From: Bombus terrestris
Taxonomy: Eukaryota; Arthropoda; Insecta; Hymenoptera; Apidae
Length of the DNA stretch: 64,000 bases
Assembly (NCBI RefSeq): GCF_910591885.1
Contig: NC_063274.1
Span: 10,934,164 to 10,998,163, forward strand
Direction: 5' to 3'
In this document: positions 36,501 to 48,448 of the stretch, one piece after another
How the letters are laid out: each line of letters starts with the position of its first letter
Position numbering within the stretch: position 1 is the stretch's first letter
Made by a program: the position numbers and the translations under genes
The notes under the pieces: generated by a model
Database searches by the model: none
What the model was told of the DNA's origin: nothing
The model's input: only the letters and a program-made list of their open reading frames with translations

Positions 36501-36829
36501 ATGATTCGCCTTTCTATACTGTAATCTCAATTATTGGCACAATATAAAAACGTATAAATAGTTACAGGTTAATCGGATAATCAAATTTCTCATGCTTCAT
36601 GCAAATATCATGACTTATTACATATAACATATTATATGTAGTATACTATAGTTTGTATTACACATTAGTATATTTTTAAGCTATAAAATTACAAACCTTT
36701 TTTAAACCAATTCCTTAAAATTATTTTTGTTTAATTTATATCGTTTACCTAGCATCTTGATCCTTAAAATGGTAAGTTCAGAAGTACAATCTAATCAAGC
36801 ACTAAACTCGTTGATACATAAAGAATATA
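30541..36829. other. non-coding stretch, no gene recognised
   Basis: AT-rich DNA with modest GC patches at 31.3-31.7, 32.4-32.9 and 34.5-34.8 kb. It contains a perfect 12-bp palindrome GTAAGTACTTAC (31207-31218), a GA-rich purine tract near 33.54-33.59 kb, a short tandem pair CATTATATACAT...CCTTTA (35141 and 35177) and the palindrome pair at 36.02-36.08 kb. Frames are unrecognised. Confidence 0.6.
36020..36075. promoter_or_regulatory. two perfect palindromes, one with paired ETS-type sites
   Basis: ATCCAGC-G-GCTGGAT at 36020-36034 is a perfect 7-bp inverted pair. Seventeen nucleotides further, ACTTCCGGTG (36052-36061) and CACCGGAAGT (36066-36075) form a perfect 10-bp inverted pair with an AGGA loop. 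CCGGAAGT is the core recognised by ETS-family transcription factors, here present once on each strand. No gene is adjacent, so regulatory function is inference. Confidence 0.45.
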
Positions 36830-37044
36830 TTAGGTCATCCCATAAGTTCGTTCCGTTTTTCGAGCGGTTATATATGTTTAGATTCTTTACATACCTTTCA
36901 GTTTTATGAAAAAATGTAATCCCCCTCTCGTTGTACAACTTCTTCCCATTTTTCAAGTGCATCGGTCCCTTATCGCCGTATGTTTATAAATCGACACATG
37001 AAATGTATACACAAAAGTCGGCACGAACTTATGGCATGACCTAA
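36830..37044 (-). mobile_element. internally deleted mariner element (215 bp)
   Basis: Flanked by TA target duplications (36828-36829 and 37045-37046). The imperfect terminal inverted repeats start TTAGGTCATCCCATAAGTTC on the left and TTAGGTCATGCCATAAGTTC (reverse strand) on the right. On the minus strand the interior keeps the end of a mariner transposase frame, ALEKWEEVVQREGDYIFS, with its stop at 36904-36906. About eight codons upstream in the same frame is a premature stop in FINIRR*GTD. The remainder of the transposase, including the catalytic DDD region, is deleted. This is a non-functional, MITE-sized relic of a Tc1/mariner element. Confidence 0.92.
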
Positions 37045-38516
37045 TATTATGAAATGTATTTAGAATATTAATTTTGTTTACGTGGTATCACTTGGAAGAA
37101 AGTTAAATATTCGGACGATTGAAAATTCGAATAAGCAATGCTTGGTCTACTTGTACGTATTGGGTTAGGCGAATTCGCTGTTATACACATAGGCCGATTT
37201 AGCGAGGACGGGAACACAAGGCGCGGCATCGAAACGGCAAGTGCATTTCGCGGCAAACGAGCCTCCCGACATCTCGGTGTAATCAGACACCGATGCTGGG
37301 GAGTGCTGCAAATGTAATTGAAAACATTCGTGGTGCCTCTGATCCATGCCGCTCCCTTCTCGTTTTTTCTCGTTCTTTCGCCGCGGCGTACGCGCCTCCC
37401 CTCTGTCCCGTAATTAAAAGTCGTTTCCCCGTGATTTCTATCCCGTCCCGTTCCCGTTTCGCGTTTTACCTGTGAAACGTTCCTACTACCTGTTCCTCGT
37501 CCCAAACGCTCGTTCTCAATGCTCTTTTCACGATTGTGTTACGGCTTTGTGAAAACGCCAACTCGTTATACGTTCTATCCCTTTTTTTAATCAGTGGTAA
37601 TACTGGCAGAAGATGGGATTCGTCGTTGAGAAGTCGCAGAAAATTGTTTTATCGAATTTTCCTTTTTACACGTGTAGCATGTTAAAGAAAGTTAATGGCG
37701 TTTTTACATACAGTTTGGTAGTATGGCTTTGTGGATTAACGAGCTACTTAATGTCGATGATAACCGGCTGAGTCTCGAGCAAAAAGAATGTCAAATAATA
37801 CCGACGTATCGATAGAGGAAACATCGTCATGACATTTGTGGTCTGAATATTTTCACATTTTCTAGTGGCTTCAAAAATTTACGAATTTCCTTACTACGAA
37901 TAAAGGAAACTTCTACGAACGAGGCTACATCTTCATTTAATAAAATATTTAATAGTCGTCTATATATTTCTAACATAATAAATAAATGAATTATATCGTC
38001 ACATGTAACTAAAAATGTTGGGTCGTAACTACAGATATAAACTAGACGAAAAATCTGTATCCGGAATAATCACATAATCTAGCAAAAACATAGGAGGAAC
38101 GATCTACTCGATAAATCTTGTAAGCTTCAAACACTTGCCAAACGCTAAATAGACATCCACCGCAGTATGCTTAAACGAAACAACAATAATACAAAAGGCG
38201 TATCATTGGTATCTCCACTGTGCGCGGCACAATACACTGGGTACGCGCGTATCCGTGAAATCGTGTAACTTTTCAGAAACGGCTGTAGACCGTGCTCTCG
38301 GAGAGGAGCGCGATAATGCGTTTCCAAGTAGCCGAAAGTAGGTGTAAATACGGGCGAATGATTTTTTTTCCCTCGGCAATGGAATATTAGGTGAAAGGAG
38401 CCGACGAAGGCGGTTCCCTTTATTGCGAATATTCTCAATGGAAGAAGCTTTTTTTTCACAAACCCCCTTTGGTGTTTCGTTGTATACCGACGTGTACACA
38501 CGTGAACGATCGAAGT

Positions 38517-38587
38517 GAAAGAGGAAAAGAGAAAAGAGGAAAAAAAGGTAGAGAAGAACGAGGAGAGAGGAGAGGAGAAAGGAGAGA
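38517..38587 (+). repeat. polypurine (GA-rich) tract
   Basis: About 70 nt almost wholly of G and A on the plus strand. Such tracts can form triplex structures or bind GAGA-type factors; no repeat unit is maintained. Confidence 0.8.
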
Positions 38588-39531
38588 TCTCAAAAGGTAT
38601 ACGCAGAGTACCGCCTCTGATGAATGCCGCAACCAGTGGCCACCATGTTTTCCCTTCACTGGTCCGCCCTACTACGAAACATCCCCCTGCGCATCCCCCT
38701 GGCCGATTTTCCAACCCCTCGCCAAACCGCGATTGAACCCTTGTACACGTTGGTATGCGCATCAGAGGAATACATTTTGCAGACAGGCGGCGATGCACGA
38801 ACCGGAGAGCGCAATATCGATAATAATTACGCTGCTGGTGGCGTTTGCCGAATAACTAACCGGACCAGCTTGTTGAACATCCTACACGCGTAATGGAACC
38901 CGAGGAGTCAACATGGAAGGGTTATCCCTTGGCATTAGGCTTTCTTGAATATTTGCTTTTTTTTCTTCACTTTTGTATGTCGCACTTTGTTTTTATATTA
39001 TATGTTGTGTATCGCTGTATTTCCAAAACTTTGAAGCTTTAGTGATTTTCGAGATCTATGTATTTAAACATGTTTGAGGTTTGCAATTAATTTCAACATT
39101 CAAGGAAACGTTATTGAAATATATTGATGAGTAATATATACAAATGTTAACATTAGACAAATATCGGACAAAATAGGCATCCACTAAATCAATCTAATCA
39201 AATCCTCAGTACATAGTACTCACCAACGTCAACCAAATCATCTTATTCGTCAATACAACCTTTTAAAACTAATAAAATAACGGCTTCACTCTTCAATATA
39301 TACTGCGTGTGCACATGTACATATATGTACTTTGTAGGATAGAAAAGAAGCAAGCGGCAAAAAGAAAAGAATCGGGCAAGGAAAAAGAGGAAACCAAAGT
39401 TCGGATCAAAGCCACATAACATACATATTAACCAAAGTCTGGCGGTCCGTTTGCAACGCGAAGCGTGCGCCGTGCGTTTGAGGAAGCGCGGAACGAGGAA
39501 GAGAAGCCGCGAGTAGAAGAGAACCGCCTTC

Positions 39532-39578
39532 AAAGAAAAAAAAAGATGAAAAAAAAAGAAAAAAGGAAAAGAAAAAGC
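39532..39578 (+). repeat. A-rich polypurine tract
   Basis: A run of A blocks separated by single G or GG, interrupted once by T. No flanking duplication is seen, so it is not evidently a retroposon tail. Confidence 0.8.
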
Positions 39579-40860
39579 GACCGATAAACAAACCGTGGCG
39601 TTCGGATCGCGGGCGCTTTAATCTTTCTTTCGAGGCATCATCGGCCGCCTTTTGCGGCGTTCGATGAAAAGGAGGAACGGGCTGGGCTTTCTGCCCTCTA
39701 CATCTCTTGCCCCAAAATCCCCTCCAAGTCCCTTTCCACTCATTATGGCAACATGCGGTAAGTATACTGGTGTTTAAGTCTCGCCGGTACCCTTCGAACT
39801 AAGGGTAGTTGCAACGAGGGTACGCCGTTCAGTTATATGTATAAGTATATCGGTGCCCTGTAAAAAGTGCCATAGGATGGATACCATAGGCTGAAAACAT
39901 GGTTCAGAAGCGTGCGCCAGCGTTTGAAGGCCAGAGAGACAAGGACAGGATTGCAAGAGCATCCCTTATTCTGTGGCGGCTCGTTGTACGGCTCGACGCA
40001 TTCGAATGCTCTCACTCCCCTGATCCTGGGGATTCCAGGTGGTTTCTGACCCCCTCTTCTCCCCTTTGCGCGCTGTACGCCCTCTCGAAAATTAGGTAGC
40101 CTGGATCCGATGCACACAGCTGCGATCCGTAACAGCGTCGAGGACCCAGGAGGATGCTGCTCGCGGATATCTGCCGCGATTCTTTTTACTTTCTTCCTTT
40201 CTTCCTTTTTCGAGACGATTTAGACGGCGCTGTGTTATTTCGTGCGTTTGATGTTTGGCGCCGGATACCGATTGGGCTGCATAAGTTGCGGATGTATTCA
40301 TAGAAAAAGTAGGAGTTTGTTTAGGATGTAAGCAGGAATACTAGTAGATCGAAATGCAATCTGAGCTTGATTACATAGGTTTTCTATTAACATTATTACC
40401 AATATTACCATTCTATTGCCATGTAATTGATTACATGGTTAACGGTAAAAAGTTTGATGAGTTTTCTGTTGAACAGCTTATACATCGATATAAAAAGAGC
40501 GTCTCTTCGATTGGATTACTATTCTGACATCTTTAAATTCGTATTATCCGTCATTTAGGAGTAATTTATCGTATTCGATGTTACAAAGGCAACGCAAATG
40601 CGTAATTCTCACATTGACCAATAAAAGCGCGATTTCTTAAAATTTTTCTTCTGTAAATCACATTTTTAGAAAACAGCAAAAACCAAATGAAGACGCAAGA
40701 ATTATTCTACACCCTGTGTACTCTATGTGTTCAAAATTTATTCCACATCCTCTCATCAGTATACGTATCTGACGAAACACACAGTGAGCGAGGCTAAGAA
40801 AACTTAGGAAACACCCTATTACCCACAAATATCAGCCATTGTCGCGACCAGTGGGGAATC

Positions 40861-43800
40861 AAACCAGGTAACGCGGGATCCTGGACGACCTAGCTGTCCA
40901 GGTAGGAAAAAAAGCCGGTGTCGGTCCGCGCCGCCCAGAGATAATCCGCGTAGCGACGGTGGTGGGACTTACTTGCCCCATCCCCTCCGTGTGGAGCGGC
41001 GCGCTGCGATGTCCAACCCCTATAAGAGGCAACGATACCACGGCTGAAAAGCCGCTGCGAATAACGTGCTTACGCGTGATCATCCGACCGCGATCCTCAA
41101 TGCCCGTGACAGATCAAGCTGCGCGCGCTTCTTCTTCTCTTTCTCTCCTAGCGAACAATCGTCGTGTTTGCCGACACAATTTCCACGGATTAAAATCGTG
41201 AGAGCAAGAAGAGCCGGCTAGAGGTTAAGATCCTTTCTTCGTACGTTTCCACGTGGACGCCGCCGTGTGCATCGTGACGGGAATTTTTCTGATCGCTTCG
41301 CCGAAGTTTGACTATTCTGAACTTTGTGAGCTTTCTCGAGAAAAAAAGAATGAGGTGATATTGAGCAAATTCGTGCAACTAGAGGTGTATGCTCACACAT
41401 ACATTAAGGAAAGGTAAGTTTGGAATATATAGAAGATTCCTTTGGATACATAGGTGCGTAGTCCATCGGCGTGGGCTGGTTATTTATCTGCAAAAGAATA
41501 TCATATTATATTCTTTCAAAATTGTTGCCATTTTCTCTATGACGCGCCATTCACAAATAATTTTCTATATATTTTCTACATATGTACTTTTAATGTTTCC
41601 AAATGCATAGAGAATTATACCTTAAAGCTACCTTACATCATCTCTTTAGACTTAATACTTAATACCATCACTTTTTACGTTGCCTTACCTTCTTATCTCA
41701 ACAAAAAAAAAAAAAAACCAAGACCATCCACACTTCTTCCCAGCTCTTTTCTTTACCATTTCACCAGCTTCGCCGTCATCCTATCTACCGGGGTAGTCTA
41801 CACGAAAAGAAGAAAACAAAAAAGCACACGCACGTCGCCTTTAGAAATTCTGAAAAGTCGAGGGATCTCGGCGTTGACCACGATCGAGAGAGTCAAAGGC
41901 GTATTCGATCCTTCGTGGACGGTTGACGGGGTAACAGCGGACACATTCGATATCAGGGTCCTGATGAAGGCTTCTCGGATGTCGTGTCAGGCACTCTTGG
42001 AACCGAGAAGGGAAGAGAGGCAGGAATAAAATAGAAAGGGAGCTGCAGAGGAGGCCACATTCCTAGACGGCTTACCGATCGGTTATCGCGGCGGCCATCG
42101 CTCGTCTTCTCATATCCAAAGGTGGCGGATTTGTTTCTTCCTCTTATCCGACCCTTAAGCAGAGGCTTTCGCGCGGGGGTGGCGGTGGCCGCTGGTTACA
42201 AAGGCACCCTAGGGACGCAACAACGGTATCATCTTCAGGGGAACGTAAAGCTACCGAATTTTCGAATCGTTCGAACGTGTCGCTCCGGATTTTTTCCAGA
42301 CCGATGGCCACGTCCCATGGATATGAAGCTGTCTCGCGTTCTATTGTTTGAAGGCTCGCGCTGCCTTTGGATCCATCCTTTGCCTCGTCCTATATGCTAA
42401 AAAGACAATGCGATCGAATTAATTGAAGAAGACGCTCGGAGAGAGCGGTTACGTTTCGGGGGCGGAGTAAATGTTTCGTTCTTGTTTCAAATTTCATCGG
42501 TACAATGACGATAATTGTGCCTTGTTGCAGGGCTGATAAAATCTTTAACAATTTTCAATGGTACATAGATTTTTGAATGGTAAGCGTGGAAATAGTTTTG
42601 TGAATCTCTGTGTGTAATCTCTGTGTGTCTTCTTAAAAATTATCTTCTTGTTAAAGATGCTTTTACGTATCTTTCACGTATCCTTCTCATATCACTTTTA
42701 CAGTGCTTGTGTTATGTAAACGATCGGCAAGAGAGAAGTCAATTCGCGAATATTTATGAAGCGACGATTACAACGAATAATAGCGAAACGAATCGAGAGG
42801 ACAGTCCCCCAAATATCGTGTCCCCTTTTTGCCATTATAGGGAACCACCCATGCATGTGGTATTATCATACAAATATAATCCCTGTACGCCCTTACGCGA
42901 AATAATATTTGTCCCGATTGTCGTACGACCAATTATCTTAACTTACGCGATATGTCAACCCCTATATATACGCATCTACGTGTGTACACGCTTTTATGCG
43001 CATATTGCGTGTATGTAAAAGAGTTTCACGTACTCTTTACATCCTTCAACGTTGTTGACATAGCGAAATAAATAGCAATGACGGCTTTTTACACAGTTTT
43101 GATTGTATTGTTAAATAAAAGAATTAAAGATTCTTTTTATTATCGACTATATAACTAGTATCAAGCTAATACTTAAACCGTAATGCTTAACTCTGCCACG
43201 TTTCTCAAATTTCCTTCTCGTTTCAATAAATAACAGTAAATCCTTAACGTTTAAACAAAAACTTGATAATAAAATTGAAAGGAAAAGTCGACGATGATTC
43301 TTTCGTATTTTCTCGATCTTACGAAAGTGTTTGACAAAAGACAGAGGAAGAAGATATAGAAGAAACACGATTGACAATAGTCAAAAGGATGTAGCATGTT
43401 GCTTGAACTTTAGCAAAGAAAATATAAGAAAAGCACGGTTGAAAATGATCGAGAGGTTTTGGCATGGTTAAGACGCGAGAATGTACGAGGCGCTATAAAA
43501 CGCAGCTCGAGAACAGAAGGAATCTGTTGGAGAAGGATCATTGAGGGGGCACGTATAGGGAACACGATAACAACAGCGGACCATTCTCGGTTTCCCAACT
43601 CTTGGGAAACAGTTGGCTCCCTGATTGGTCATCTGTGTGTGATCGAGCACGTTACACATCGACGTGGAGTCGCACAACGACACGCGTTCTCCGTTTCTCT
43701 GTCCACGGGTTCCGCGCTGGCAAACGATCCGTGAAAATCTTCTAAATCAATTTCTGCGCCGGCATTTATCGAGTCGCGTCCCTCAATCTCGCTGGATTTA

Positions 43801-44326
43801 GGATGAAAACGAATGACCTTCGACGGCCAGGATCGATAGACGCTTCTACGCGGATATCAGGCTCGTGCATTTGTCTCGATAGGAGGGAAAACGTCGATCC
43901 GAACTCGACTCTATCCTAAAACCACGACCATCCCCTTCGTTCCTTATGCCCTCGTGGTTTAACATCCTTAACCGTAATTTTCTTGATTGCCCCTCTGCGT
44001 TATCGCACGACCACGATTGTAACGTCGTAATATTTCACGAATGAAAACCCGATAATGATATTGCCAGGTATTCCATTCTCGTAAGTTGAATTTGGAGTTT
44101 GCTAAATTTTGAGGTAGATGAAGAAATGCATTGCATACGTTTAACATGCTTATGGTTGATTGCATTCCTTTATATTTCCTTACGATTTTAGTTATACTGT
44201 TGATCGAATCATCCCTCAGTTAGACATTTCTAAAATGATAACTACTTCATACTATTTCAAATATTCAAATCTTTAGATTAAAAATTGTTTAAATAGTTCA
44301 AATGGAACAAACTCTCGCCATAAATA
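40861..44326. other. non-coding stretch, no gene recognised
   Basis: A GC-rich patch at 40.86-41.3 kb contains a splice-bounded open segment on the minus strand (40973-41043), described under findings. A plus-strand consensus donor, GGAAAG|GTAAGT, lies at 41411/41412 with no identified exon before it. A further GC-rich patch lies at 41.8-42.4 kb. The rest is AT-rich. Confidence 0.6.
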
Positions 44327-44667
44327 CGATAAAGTCTCGGTTACCCGAGTTCCGTTTAACCGAAGTTTCGTATTATCCGAGGTGCTTTGAACCTTACCAT
44401 AACTTCATCTTTTTCAAATTTCAATTTTAACTCGTATAGTACGAAAGTGTTAATAGTTATGCACATCGTGAAAGCAGCGAATCAATCCTTCAAACGATTA
44501 AACACTGAATTATACCTAAATAAGAGTACAATATTAAATTAGCAATATGTTTTCTATGATCTTATTATACGATTTATGTTACGTTAATAGAACTTTTTAT
44601 TATCCGAATTTTCGATTATCCAAAGTAGATCCGGTCCACATCACGTCGGTTAGTCGAGATTCTACTG
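44327..44667. mobile_element. pogo/Tigger-like non-autonomous DNA element (about 340 bp)
   Basis: The right terminus, read on the minus strand, is CAGTAGAATCTCGACTAACC, next to TA (44668-44669). The left terminus, CGATAAAGTCTCGGTTACCC after TA (44325-44326), matches the first 13 positions at about 9. Termini beginning CAGT..AA.CTCG followed by TTATCCGA-type subterminal repeats are typical of pogo/Tigger elements of the Tc1/mariner superfamily. Several TTATCCGA or TTACCCGA motifs occur inside, near both ends. There is no transposase frame. The element is old and degraded. Confidence 0.6.
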
Positions 44668-44669
44668 TA

Positions 44670-47600
44670 CATAAGTGTGTACTCTAACCAACTGGAAGAC
44701 ATCCTTAAAGTTCCTCGCTATACCTTATCGCGATCTTTCCATACCGTATAAGAGCGCTCAAGACAGAGAAAAAGCTACTAATAGCCCCATCACCTCGTGC
44801 ACTCATCCCAGACCCAATGATCCACATCACAGCGAGCGTGGTTCCCTTCGTTTTAAGCGCTGCCAAAAGAACGTCCAATCGAGATTTAATTAAGAATTCT
44901 TCAAACTAGACAGCGTACGATGGTTTCGCGCGGCTCGCTCTGATATATCTAAAGTCTAAAGAATCAACGTCGCTGCCAGAAACGTAACATCGAAACAAGA
45001 CGCGGCGCAGCATAGAATCAAAGAGGTACGACAAGAGGAAGACGTTTGGAGGTTCGCGTTTTGGGCCGGTAGCACGAACAAGGTAGCTTGGTTCGTTCTC
45101 GGCATCAGGCAAAGCATTCCTTGTGTCAGAACTTCACGACGATCCACCACTGTTAAAGAGAGAATCGAGCAGACGAGAGAAAGAAAGAAAGGTCAGCGGG
45201 ATACTTCGACGAGGGGCTACTGGTTTCTCCGCGTGGACCTCTAAAACTTCTCCCGTGATTCGTTCCTTCGTCAAAAAAGTCACTGCGTGCTCCCGTACGC
45301 TCGTAACGCGTCACAGCGTGAGTTTCATCCGCTTCTATCCACCACGTCCGTACGAATTTCAGCGGCATTTCGTCGGGTCCCGTATGAAAATCTAGTATAA
45401 GGAAAGAGAGAGAAAGAAGCAGTATGGAACGCGGTAAGGCGACCGACCAGGTCGGTGGAACGATCTGAATTTTAAATCGTAGGACGAGAGACCCCGAAAC
45501 AACATGGAATCTGCGAACGATCTTCCAGATCGTATTGATCGATTTGATTCATTGAGAGGGCCTTTGATGTTACAGGTTTGATAGAGCGGTGCTGATAGAT
45601 TGGGAGGTTCGAATTTCTAGCAGAAAATCGATCTTTGATTGTGTGATGAAATAGCCATATACGATAATCGCAAGTGTAGCGTTGGTATTTTGTGATAAAT
45701 TAGTTGTTGTCTGGCGTTTTGGACGTAATTTCTTGATAAAGCATTTTAGTTGAACTACAACAAAACTGAGTTACGAAGAATTTTAGTATATAAATCTAAT
45801 GTTATCGAAGCACTACATCATTGGGTTCTCTTTTCGTTAAAACTAAAAATCTAACATCACGGAACTTATCAAGAAACAATTTATTGATAAGAAATAAGAG
45901 ACCATCTCATTTTCCAGCATCGCGAACATGCACACGACCGTTTTTCGTCAATATGTGGTGTGAACACGGCATAAAAGGCACTGGCTGGCATGCAGAACCC
46001 AGTAAGGGAGCAGCTCTTCCCAGCTATACGGTCGCGTCCGTCGAATATGACAACAAGATCGGTCAGACCAGTGACAGGGGTGCGTTCGTACGCGCGTGTG
46101 TTGCGTTCGAGGCGCAGGAAGGGCGAAAGACGCGGAGACGAGCCAGCCTCGTGCGAAAGAAAGAGAAAACTGAGCGGACATGGACAGACGGACCACCCCG
46201 TTTGCCGGCGATCATGTCCCGATCACGTAAACTAGCCGCCCCCTCATCCATCATGCCTTCGTCGTACATTGTCATGTGTGACCAGATCGATCTCTTTTTT
46301 CTTCCTGTACCTTCCTCCTCGTCCTCTTCGTCCTCTTCGTTCGAGACGCACCGGTTTTCCTCTTGCGTGTTCTCCATCTTGTTCCGCCAAAGGCGTCTTT
46401 CGCGGGCCCAACGTTTCGTTGCAAATTGGCAGGGAAAAATAAACCGCGAGAACGCTCGAGGCCGACGTAAATGTACCGAACAGGGGTGGTCAAGGTCTCA
46501 AGATCCATAATTAGAGTCAATATCTCCGGTTGTTCGTGATACTGCTTTAGATCGTTTGCACGTTGCTTGGATTAGAGAAGATTCTTTTGTACGAGTATCA
46601 TTGACGAGAGAATATTTGGTTTGTATGCAGTAGACTGCAGATGTTTATTAGATGATGATTTGTCATTTGGACTGTCACTCCCTCGGAATAGTTATAATTT
46701 CTTCATTTAGGAATCTTCTATTTTTCTGCGTGTCGTTCCATCTTTGTACAGGATGAAAAGACTAAAACCTATCTAACTGGAATTGATTTGTCTTTGATCA
46801 TTTTTAATCTCATAATTGTAGAAGTTTCTTGTTAAGGGCCAATCCCCTAAAATCTGTCTGGAGTATCTGTACATTAAAAAAATATAATAAAACAATTGTA
46901 CATCTGGATGAATACAGATTTTATTGATAATTGTTACCGATGTGTATAAGTACTAACGATTTAATGATACATTTCGTTCAAGACGAATAATCCACCGAGA
47001 TAATTTATAATTGTATCATGCACCATGTCCTAGTCTGTTTTAGATTGCACGGTCTGCTCACCCCAGGCTGGACAGTACATAGCTAATTGCTGATTGATCG
47101 TTTCTGAATAACGCAATTAATTGAACAAGAATCTTGTTGCTTGTACAAGAACACGAAGAATTAAAACATAACCTGAATTCCTACTTTCTGTTTTTCTTGC
47201 TGGCATGTCCATATTTTTTCATGTGACAATCTCGTTACCCATTATTTAACTCTGAATAATTAAATTTATCCCTCCGAAGCTCTCCTCACAGTCTATAGTT
47301 TCAAAATACTCTCTGACATTGTTATAACACTTTGCAAAGATTAGTAAAATAGTAATAAAATTCAACTCATCAAAGTCACAGATCTAAACTAAACATGAAA
47401 AAAGCACAGTATACATAACTTTGTCATCAAAATTTCATTCGTAAAATTAAGATAACTAACACCTTGCCAAAAGAAAGATCCCAAGATAACTGACCCTAAC
47501 CTGTTCACCAACAGTTTGACCATAACTTAAGAATTATTTACACAAGTTCAAGAATCCCTTTTAGAAATCTGTAAATCTTGTAGGAAGGATGAACAGAGAG

Positions 47601-48412
47601 ATATAGAGTGGAAGTACCGATGCAGCGGTCGATCACACAAAGGGTGAGAAACGAAGGGCAGAAAACGAATAAAGGAGACTCCCGACTACGGCACGTGCGA
47701 GGGCTGCGAACCGCAAAAGAGGCGGCTTATATTATTATAACCGTGGGCAGGTGGGCGAGGCACTCTATTGGCAGTGCTAACGAGGGATCGGTAATTATTA
47801 CCCACGACTTAACTCTTAGCTGCTCGTGCAAAGACCTTTATTGTAATCGCTCACCCTTCGTCCATTCTTCTTCAAACCCGAATCTAGTTTGCGGGAATCC
47901 TATAACATGACCGTGGCTAAGGAATTAATACGCATTTACTGATAGAACTCCGACACGTTCCTCGTATTTTCACAACTACTTTCCCAAGTTCTGTACAGGT
48001 ATCAAGAATAGGGATTAAACTTTATTGTTTAAGATAATTGAATACTAATAATTGGATCTATTAGTACCATCTTTTGGTAAAAATGATCACAAATGGCTCT
48101 TCAAAGTGGTTGTGAAGATTTTAAGATTTTGAGATTCGATAAAAATAAACGTTAAGTAATATGGCATAACTTAGTATAATTTTACGATGATAAAGATAAC
48201 AATATCTCTTCAGATCTTGTTTAAATGTATGGATAGATATTGTATGTATACATTTATTCCAAGAATATTCCTTGAAAGATGGAATCTACTATTATTATGA
48301 TAATAATTTATATAACAGAAGAGAGGAAATAATAAACGTTATTTAGATGTACTTATATAAAAGAATATTTACATTCATGAAGTATAGAATATTTATATTC
48401 ACAATATTTATA
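44670..48412. other. non-coding stretch, no gene recognised
   Basis: A GC-rich patch at 44.9-45.5 kb and another at 45.9-46.5 kb, the latter with TCCTCTTCG tandem units near 46.31-46.34 kb. The 229-codon plus-strand frame across 45.82-46.51 kb is low in complexity in part and matches nothing I recognise. From 46.5 to 47.6 kb and from 47.9 to 48.4 kb the DNA is AT-rich and featureless. Confidence 0.6.
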
Positions 48413-48448
48413 TAATTATGAACGTACACATATGTGTATTCATAATTA
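48413..48448. repeat. 36-bp near-perfect palindrome
   Basis: Outer arms TAATTATGAA (48413-48422) and TTCATAATTA (48439-48448) are perfectly complementary. They enclose the perfect 14-bp palindrome TACACATATGTGTA, offset by two extra bases (CG). The surroundings are TA-rich. It could form a cruciform or be the site of a dimeric homeodomain factor; neither is demonstrated. Confidence 0.75.

Larger units (their letters stand above)
37047..40860. other. non-coding stretch with GC-rich patches and polypurine tracts
   Basis: GC-richer patches at 37.15-37.5, 38.2-38.9 and 39.4-40.3 kb alternate with AT-rich DNA. Polypurine tracts lie at 38517-38587 (GA-rich, few interruptions) and 39532-39578 (mostly A with G). 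The longest open frame, 217 codons on the minus strand around 38.15-38.80 kb, is the low-complexity complement of the first tract and resembles no protein family. No tRNA, rRNA or transposon terminus recognised. Confidence 0.6.

Noticed and set aside
38145..38798. 217-codon frame on the minus strand
   Set aside because: Its middle is the Phe/Ser/Leu-rich complement of a polypurine tract; the remainder resembles nothing and overlapping plus-strand frames are equally open.
40861..40910. Possible tRNA-like GC-rich stretch
   Set aside because: No A-box/B-box pair or acceptor-stem complementarity could be found.
45596..45620. GGTTCGAATTTC resembling a tRNA B-box
   Set aside because: The upstream sequence lacks an A-box at the right distance and no cloverleaf can be drawn.
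45821..46510. 229-codon frame on the plus strand
   Set aside because: Contains a Ser run from TCCTCTTCG repeats and no recognisable domain; a frame on the opposite strand is also open. No splice or start context supports it.
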